Assembly (NCBI GenBank): GCA_032622095.1 | Contig: CP136065.1 | Span: 209,662,151 to 209,726,150 of the forward strand | From: Siphonodentalium dalli | Lineage: Eukaryota; Mollusca; Scaphopoda; Gadilida; Siphonodentaliidae | Length of the DNA stretch: 64,000 nucleotides | Direction of reading: 5' to 3' | Shown here: positions 56,945-64,000 of the stretch, one piece after another | How the letters are laid out: the number at the start of each line of letters is the position of its first letter | How positions within the stretch are numbered: the first letter of the stretch is position 1 | Program-made: the position numbers and the translations under genes | Notes under the pieces: generated by a model | What the model was told of the DNA's origin: nothing | The model's input: only the letters and a program-made list of their open reading frames with translations | Database searches by the model: none

Positions 56945-57250
56945 TGAGGTAAACTATGGATGTCTCACAAACATAACACTGGAAAGTTCTGACAAGAAAT
57001 TAGTGAAAAACTATGTGGACTATAAGTATTTTACTTGAAACTTCGCTGTTTACCCGGTTGCCAATATCGCACGTATCTGTAGATATTTCAGTGCAGGCAC
57101 CAATTCTGGCTATAGCCGCATTGGTCCAGGAGCTACCACGACCAAGCAACTTTATAACCCTACGATGAATCCAGTATAGCGTTCTTTAACGTGTAAATTG
57201 CTTAAGATATTGGATGTGACTCCACTAAGTCATCCCGCCAAATTTCCGTA

Positions 57251-59762
57251 TCAATATCTATATTTGCGAATGTATGTCTGTCTGTCTGTCTGTGTTCTAT
57301 AGCAATTCACAGGGGACCATCTAGATGGCATCAAGGGAGTCTACTAGAGGTAACTGTTTACGAGAAAGATAATGGTGCGGGTTAGGATTTTCTAAGGTGA
57401 CGCCGTTGTTTCCAGGGGCTGAAAAGGGGGAGGGGTAGAACAAAAATTGTCGCCGATTGCCACGAAACTTATATATAATTATCCCCATGAGATACGGAAT
57501 CTGGTGGTGTGGTTTAAATATGTCAAAAGGGGCGCCGTTCGAGTCAGGGATGCATGGAAGGGGAGAGGGTCACCAAAATTGATAAACTAAGTTTAGCGCC
57601 GAGGGACCATGTAGATGGCACCAAACTGGTTTACTGTGGGTAACTTTTTACGAGAAAGATAATGGTGCGGGTTAGAATTTTCTAAAGTGACGCTGTTGTC
57701 AGGGGCAGAAAATGGGAGGGGCAGAACAAATGTTTGCCGCAGATTGCCACGAAACTTTTATATAATCATTCCCACGATATGAGGAATCTAATTTCAAACA
57801 TGGCGCCATTCGTGTCAGGGATGCACGGAAGGAGAGAGGGGCCCCAAAATTGATAACACTAATTTTAGCGCCGATTTCCACCAAATTGATACACATTCTT
57901 CTCCATGATTCAAGGAATCTAATTGTATGATTTAAAGTCGCCAAATTGGTGTCGTTTGTATGTGAGATTGGGGGGGGGGTAGGCACTAAATTTGACAAGG
58001 ATTGGTTTGGTCACCGATTGATACAAAACTTATACAAAAGCATCCACATGGTATGAGGAGTCTAATGGTGTGGCATAAAACTTTTTAAACTGGCGTCATT
58101 CGAGTCAGGGGTGCACTCAAAAAGGAGAGGGGCACCAGAAGTGATACACAATAAATTTAGCGCCAATTTTCACCAAATTGATACACATCCTTATCCATGA
58201 TACGAGGAATCAAATTATGTGATTTAAAGACGCTATGTTGATGCTGTTTGCGTGAGAGATGGTGTGGGGTGGGCACTAAATTTGATAACAAAAATTGATT
58301 AGTCGCCGATTAGCACCAAACTTATGAATAACCATCTCCATGATATCAGAAGTCTTGATTGTGTGGACTAAGGATGTCAAAATGGGTGCCATTCGAGACA
58401 GGGGTCCACAGAGGATGAGAGAGACACAAAAATTGATAAAAAAAATGTTTAGCGTCGATTTCCACCAGATTGATACATATTCTTCTCCGTGATTCGAGGA
58501 ATCTAATCGTGTGGTTTAAATACGCCAAATTTGTGCCGTTTGGGTGAGAGAAATGGTGGCCTTAAATTTGATACGAATTTGTATACTCGTCAATTTTCAA
58601 CAATTTTATATATATTCATCTCCATAATGAGTCTAAGTTTGTGGTTTAATGATGTCAAATGTGGCGCCGCTTGAGTCCAAAATAGGGACGGGCGGGTCAA
58701 CAAAACTGATAGAAATATGTTTAGTGCCAATTAACATCAAATTCATACAGGTTCTTCTCAAATGATACGAGGAATCAAATCGTGCGTGTTAAAAACATCA
58801 CATTTGGTGCCTAGATATATTTGCAAATAAATGCCTCTCTGTATGTGTTCTATATATAACTTCACGGGGTACAATCGAGATGGCACCAAAGCGTTCTAAC
58901 AGTGGTAACTTTTAACGATGAAGATAATGGTGCATGTTAAAATATTAGAATAGCTCATGTTAATATTATAACACAATTGAGTCTGCCCCATTCAATATAG
59001 TTTCCACAAAAAAGTTACAAGAGATATGGAAATGTATAGAAGGCCTGTTCAACAATAGTGGTCACAGTGTGCCGTCAAATATAATTTCTTCTGAGATAAA
59101 AGAAAACGGAGTCAGTGGCACATGACTTTTCATGATTCTCCAATACTGACATCTGACAATGTTATATCTGCCCAATATACAGAGGATATCATTCATGTTT
59201 TAGAACAGACTCATTGCCTAACATAAACAACTCAAAATCTCGCACTGTTGCATAGTAACATTTCTTTTAAACTGAGAATAATTAGCCAGTATATAGCACC
59301 AGCTGCATGATCAGAGAAGCACCTGGACATTTCTTTGAAACATCTGTGTCTTCATGGAGATATGATAACCAGGTGTCCTAAAAAATCTTAGTCAAACCCA
59401 CTAGATTGATTGATACATCTCTATGTAAAACCCAATAGTCGTCTTTTGTTTTTGCGAACTAATGTGTTTATGATGTTCATGTTATAACGTCTGTTCAAAG
59501 TTGTCAACAAATAAATAGTTCTTTATTGGTGGGACGGATTAATCGCGATAAACAAAATGGAAATAGCTCCGATCCGACAAGGTGAGCTACTACTTATATT
59601 CCGGGTGTAAGAATCATGTGTGATGTTATTTGGATATATAATTTATCAGAATATGTGTAACGCTGTGAACAAGAGTATCCTCTATTTCCACCATATATCC
59701 ACAATATGCAGAGGGTTTCACATCACAATAAAACCTGGGCAACGCCGGGTAATCCTGCTAGT
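57251..59762 (+). mobile_element. 2.5-kb Helentron-like element, second family, private to unit 3
   Basis: The 3' end is a hairpin ACCTGGGCAACGCCGGGT followed by AATCCTGCTAGTA. The 5' part has a CTGT/GTCT microsatellite. About ten degenerate units of about 144 bp lie between 57440 and 58800, each with a CGCCGATT..CCACCAAA(C/T)T motif, ATGAGGAATCTAAT, GTGTGGTTTAAA and GGCGCC(A/G)TTCGAGTCAGGG. The 5' start sequence recurs at 58812, so one element may sit inside or beside another. The host sequence CCGCCAAATTTCCGTAT is interrupted on the left. About 0.4 kb of host sequence (matching 13285-13708) is missing. No protein is encoded. Confidence 0.65.
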
Positions 59763-61235
59763 AATATAATATAATCAATAGTCCTACAGTATTATCGCTA
59801 CATATGGAATTTGACAACTTTCAGACATTTGTATAGTATTAAAACTATAATGTTCTTATTCGTTCCAGAGATGACAAGGGAAACGGAGTCTCCCAAGTAA
59901 TACACCAAAGTATACAATATATATCAACGACTCAAAATAGGATTTCCAGAACATACAACACAGTTCCACGTCAGAAGCAACAGTTTATCTAGGTCAAGAC
60001 AAGTTGAGACCACAAAGTTAAATAAATAAAGCAGACAGCAATTTAGAAAATGCAACTCGGTGTAGATTTCTTTCTTTTAAATATTTCACCTGACTCACAT
60101 GATAAGAGAAACTAGATAATGCCATGAAATTCTACTCTGGCTAACGCCCGTAGAGATGATATTCCACCAGTACAAAACATTGGAACTTTTTGCAGTTTTA
60201 ACAGGAAACCTTATGAAGTTGAAACAATAACGCAGGGAATGTATTTCCTTATTATTATCTGCTCCTTAATAAGGTACTTCCATGTAGGTGAAGGTCCTCT
60301 CGAAATTTCACGATTTAAGTGACTTTGTGAACTATATATGCGTCGCATACAATTATGGAATTTCTCCTGGGTAATTATTAATTAATTCAATGTTTGTTGC
60401 GATATCGGTACAGAACAGTCACACACACAGAAAAGCATGCAAAAAGTTCCAAGGTTTTGTACTGGTGGAATATGATCTCTACTGGCGTCGCTCGATGCAT
60501 ACCATCATGTGACATACCACCATGTGACATACCACCATGTGACATACCGCCAAGAGTGGGAAAACCTCTATAACATATGGTTGAGATAATTAGGCAGACA
60601 GACCCAAAAATGAACATTTACAGACAAAGGTGAATAACTGTAGAACGGGAAACCTGAACAAAACAAAACTCAATTGTATGTCCTCCTATTAGGGAACATC
60701 CATATCAAATTTCATTAAGATCTGATAATCGGTGGTTGAGATATTTGCCCGCATGTAATTCAGTAGACCACAATTTCCTTCGGTCATGCGGGTATAATGA
60801 CGGCTTCTGGTTAGTCCAGATCTGTGTCCTATACTGATACAAAACCTGCATATAGTCACGGTGGGGAACCACGTGGTTTTGAGGCTGGTGAATACCACGC
60901 ATACAAAATGGCCGAGGCTGGTGCAAACGAACAAATAACATAATATATGAGAAACTGACACAAAACGTAGCATTTTGACTGTTGCCAGCATATGCTAGTT
61001 TATTTTTGAAATAAGTTCGTGGTTATATATAAAATTCTGACCAAAGTTTCCAGTCGGTGGTGCGTGGAATACACCAGTCCATACATCTGGGAGAATCCTT
61101 CGACTGACAACTTTGGTCAGAATATCAGAGCAAATAAATGTGAATTTGGACACAAGTGATGTATCAGCTTGTTTGAAAAAATAGTATACCATCTGCTCGT
61201 AGCTGACAAAATACTATGTAATATGCCATATCTTA
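59763..61235. repeat. intergenic block of unit 3, same repeats as units 1 and 2
   Basis: Contains the TTTTGACAGG-type repeat from about 60120, three tandem CATGTGACATACCAC copies near 60505-60545 and a small hairpin at 61034-61122. The minus-strand frames differ from the unit 2 versions by indels. Confidence 0.5.
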
Positions 61236-61486
61236 GTCTTGATGTCTTGATTACATCTATTTATTGTTTTGTTTATCACTACCTTGGGAACCTCATCAAA
61301 TTGCGCCTATTGCAGATATCTACAGAAATTTCCAGTGGATAAAAATCAACTTCACTGAGCGAAAATATCACAATGATCAATAATTACACAAAGTATAAAA
61401 TCTTGGTAAGAATCAACATGTATAGCGCAAATACACATGCTTCTAATATATTGTCGCCATTAAAGATGGCAAGTGTCATTATAAAG
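61236..61486. other. sequence private to unit 3, no recognised feature
   Basis: AT-rich; begins the segment that replaces about 3.4 kb of the other units. Confidence 0.4.
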
Positions 61487-61956
61487 GTGCCTTTACACGA
61501 TTAAGCTTGCTTAATTCAGCTTCAAATGGTAACCACAGGGGGTTATGCTCAATGTTGCCATTACACCATTAAGCTTGCTTAATTCAGCTTCAAATGGTAA
61601 CCACAGGGTGTTATGCTGAAAACCCAGCAAGCCTTTTTAGCACTGTTTTATTGGGAAATCTTTTACAACTGTCCATCATAATTAACAGGTCTGTGGTTAT
61701 ATTTACTCTCTAGACTCCAATATTGTGGACTACACATGTGTCTTTAATCAGATATAGAAGGGATTCTGTTATTTAACTGCTACTTGACATTAATGGGCCA
61801 TTCAGTAGTGTATGGGAATACAGCCGAGTCCATTTAGATTAAGCTTGCTTAATAGATAATAAAAAGTGCTGAGCTGTATGAAAAGGCATGACATTACACT
61901 ATGCAGCTCGCCTCTTGCGCGTGCTGAATTAAGCAAGCTTAATCGTGTAAAGGCAC
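61487..61956. mobile_element. 470-bp MITE with perfect 34-bp terminal inverted repeats
   Basis: GTGCCTTTACACGATTAAGC with the next 14 bases at 61487-61520 is exactly inverted at 61923-61956. The left part contains a direct duplication of CATTAAGCTTGCTTAATTCA... (about 61503 and 61567). A third AGATTAAGCTTGCTTAAT is at 61837. There is no transposase and no clear target duplication. Confidence 0.85.
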
Positions 61957-62344
61957 ATTACGGACAGAAACATTAGATTAAGATGGACTCGCCACCATAA
62001 ACCCATCAACAGATTAAACGCTATCAAACAGAAATAAAATTACCATTATGTCCAAGCGTTTAATGATACACGCGCCGTTAGAAACGCACGTCTGAGTACG
62101 TCTCTCTACCAAGGCCATAACAATTTAATGAGGTTCCTCGTATAATTTAATTTAATTAAATATAAGTTTCACGTGATTCACCATGAAATCTCTTTTACAG
62201 ACTCTAAGATGAGTACACATTTTTCATCAGTGACTCCAAGCTATTGAATAGGCAAGATGTGCCAAAACCGGTATAGCTGTATGTACATACATGTAATAAA
62301 TATTCAACAATGAACGGATACCTTTCTTAATATTCAAACTATAT
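61957..62344. other. no recognised feature
   Basis: Private to unit 3, AT-rich. Confidence 0.4.
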
Positions 62345-62824
62345 ATATACAAAATACAACACGATAACTGCCTGCAGTCAGTTTAGCAGTTATAATTACA
62401 TTAGTTCTCTTATTCTACGGTGTTTTAAGCCAAACTCATTGCAAAAACAGTCAAAAAACTTGCAGGAATTGTTTTTTTGAGTTGCTGAAAATATTGTTTG
62501 TTGGTCCCATCGTCCACCCACCCACCCCGGCATACGTGCCCGGGAAAAGTCCCCACACCCTGGATGGGCGTAGACTTTTTATGAAAAAATGCAGGGCCTC
62601 AGTCCTCTTCGATGGAAGGTTTCCTCTGCCATCGATCCGCATAGAATTATCCCCAAATACGCACGCGATTAGATAGCGAAAGCTATTCGAGCACAGTACA
62701 ACAGTGTCACGTGTCACGCGAGCCGCGAGGTTATGATTGTATTCGAAATGGTTATCCTGAGTTAACTACTTTGGTCGTTAAAGTCATATTTCCCTATCAA
62801 TATCAAAATATATATATATATATA
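62345..62824. repeat. third copy of the block at 18940-19400 and 47315-47795
   Basis: Collinear from ACAAAATACAACACGATAAC to the ATATTTCCCTATCAATATCAA stretch. A Helentron-like element follows at the TA microsatellite. Confidence 0.75.
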
Positions 62825-63317
62825 CTAGCCGATGAGCCCGACGTTGTCCGGGCTATTCAAAAACCAAATTTAAAGTCGATAGCTCCACCCGTTTCCGAGA
62901 TCTGGTCTGCGCATGCGCGAAGCTGGCGTCGCACGGGCTCGGCGACCCGATACAATTCGTACCCGGGGCAAGATACATTCACATAGCACATTTCAAGTCG
63001 ATAGCTCCACCCGTTTCCGAGATCCTCTGATGTGAGTGCTATGGCCCGTATATCTCCATGCAGATGCTAATAACGTCGAATGGTAAACAAACGCTCTTTA
63101 TAGCGATGCGTCAAAAACAAACGCTCATTAAATTATCACTTGATTAACCACCGCAGTGCCGTTTTTGTGACCGAGAGTGGAGAATGTGTGCTCTGGGCTT
63201 CTCCAAAATGCGACGTCGACGATTCCCGTGGGATTTTACCTTTGGATAGGAAGTTTGGTCTCGATCGGTCAACCCGTTTTCGATTCTATAAAGGACATAC
63301 AGACAGACAGAGGTCTT

Positions 63318-63319
<2 letters not shown>
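62825..63319 (-). mobile_element. Helentron-like (DINE-type) repeat, minus orientation, first copy
   Basis: Starts with TACTAGCCGATG and the hairpin AGCCCGACGTTGTCCGGGCT, the reverse complement of the end at 16953. The blocks TCGATAGCTCCACCCGTTTC and GCGCATGCGC and a GACA microsatellite at about 63298 follow. The centre (63020-63290) is different from the unit 1 element. Confidence 0.75.

Positions 63320-63382
<63 letters not shown>
63320..63382. repeat. TA microsatellite of about 60 bp
   Basis: Uninterrupted TA repeats between two Helentron-like copies. Its translation as alternating Ile/Tyr is an artefact. Confidence 0.95.
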
Positions 63383-63383
<1 letters not shown>

Positions 63384-63704
63384 TAGCCGATGAGCCCGAC
63401 GTTGTCCGGGCTATTCAAAAACCAAATTTCAAGTCGATAGCTCCACCCGTTTCCGAGATCTGGTCTGCGCATGCGCGAAGCTGGCGTCGCACGTGATCGG
63501 CGACCCGATAAAATTCGTATCCTGGGCAAGATACATTCACATAGCAAATTTCAAGTCGATAGCTCCACCCGTTTCCGAGATCTCGTCTGCGCATGCGCTG
63601 CACTGGCGTCGCACGGGCTCGCCAATACGACAAGGACGACCGCCTGGTCAAACTACACACACGTACCAAGTTTCGTCCCGATCGGTTGAGAATCGTAGAT
63701 TAGC
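63381..63704 (-). mobile_element. Helentron-like repeat, minus orientation, second copy, truncated
   Basis: It has the same TACTAGCCGATG end and two TCGATAGCTCCACCCGTTTC units, then CCGCCTGGTCAAACTACACAC and CGTCCCGATCGG, and stops before a microsatellite. It is head-to-tail with the previous copy. Confidence 0.7.
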
Positions 63705-64000
63705 ACAACACGCATTTTTTGTTTTTCATGAATTAAAGGTACGGTTGGCCTTGGCGTTGGGTATCCTGTGAAAATATTTCCACCCGTCAAAAACCGCCAC
63801 AAACAGAAAGAACATCAAAATGTAGACAGACTTTGTCCGTATATAAATAAGAAATATCGCATAAACAGTATGTTATTCTCATATGTTTAACCATTGTTAT
63901 GTAAACAAAAGCATAAAAAGTTACTTTTCTGGTGTTTGTTTATATTATGATGGTAAACATAAAGAGCGTTCTTTGTTGGTGAATTCCTGATATGGAACTA
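63705..64000. other. right edge, no recognised gene
   Basis: The end carries TAAACATAAAGAGCGTTCTTTG and TTCCTGATATGG, similar to the ends of the MITE at 17991, so a further copy may start here. Confidence 0.35.

Larger units (their letters stand above)
53906..64000 (+). repeat. tandem unit 3 (partial; continues past the window)
   Basis: It is collinear with units 1 and 2 up to about 61235, apart from the insertion at 57251-59762. About 3.4 kb of unit 2 (43937-47314) is then missing, replaced by about 1.1 kb of private sequence, before similarity resumes at 62345. Confidence 0.85.

Noticed and set aside
63140-63496. 118-codon frame with a long Ile/Tyr run
   Set aside because: The run is the TA microsatellite, and the rest is the Helentron-like end read through.

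Overview
The window is AT-rich nuclear DNA from an animal, most probably a marine invertebrate (a lophotrochozoan such as a mollusc would fit; this is inference). Supporting points are GT-AG introns, TATA plus initiator promoters, APE-type LINE retrotransposons, Helentron-like repeats with GTCT/GACA microsatellites, and very many foldback (inverted-repeat) elements. There is no prokaryotic or organellar gene organisation and no recognisable tRNA or rRNA gene.

The host content is a tandem array of three paralogous genes on the + strand. Each has exon 1 (signal peptide, threonine/proline-rich region, acidic spacer), a phase-1 intron, and a 137-nt coding exon 2 that encodes a small cationic amphipathic C-terminal peptide; a probable third exon is 3' untranslated. 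Gene 1 (7279-7480 + 10724-10860, 112 aa) has only a short Thr/Pro-rich region. Gene 2 (22816-24010 + 32467-32603, 443 aa) and gene 3 (51251-52262 + 55810-55946, 382 aa) carry several hundred residues of nearly pure threonine. All three look like secreted mucin-like precursors of a cationic, cecropin-like peptide. I know no named family of this design.

The array is built from tandem units of about 22-23 kb: unit 1 about 8472-30579, unit 2 about 30580-53905, unit 3 from 53906 past the window end. The repeat boundary lies inside intron 1, so gene 1 is a chimera of a divergent promoter and exon 1 with an almost identical intron, exon 2 and exon 3. Comparing units gives empty sites for several insertions: a 6.4-kb LINE with both ORFs open in unit 2, a 4.7-kb foldback transposon with a nested LINE in gene 2's intron, a Helentron-like element in unit 1, another Helentron-like element in unit 3, and smaller MITE-like insertions.

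Left of the array (1-7200) are unrelated repeats, a fragment of a Myb/SANT-like DNA-binding gene and a decayed LINE 3' end. The right end (61.2-64 kb) holds a MITE with perfect 34-bp terminal inverted repeats and two head-to-tail Helentron-like repeats. Many short open frames in the window are by-products of palindromes and microsatellites and are left out.
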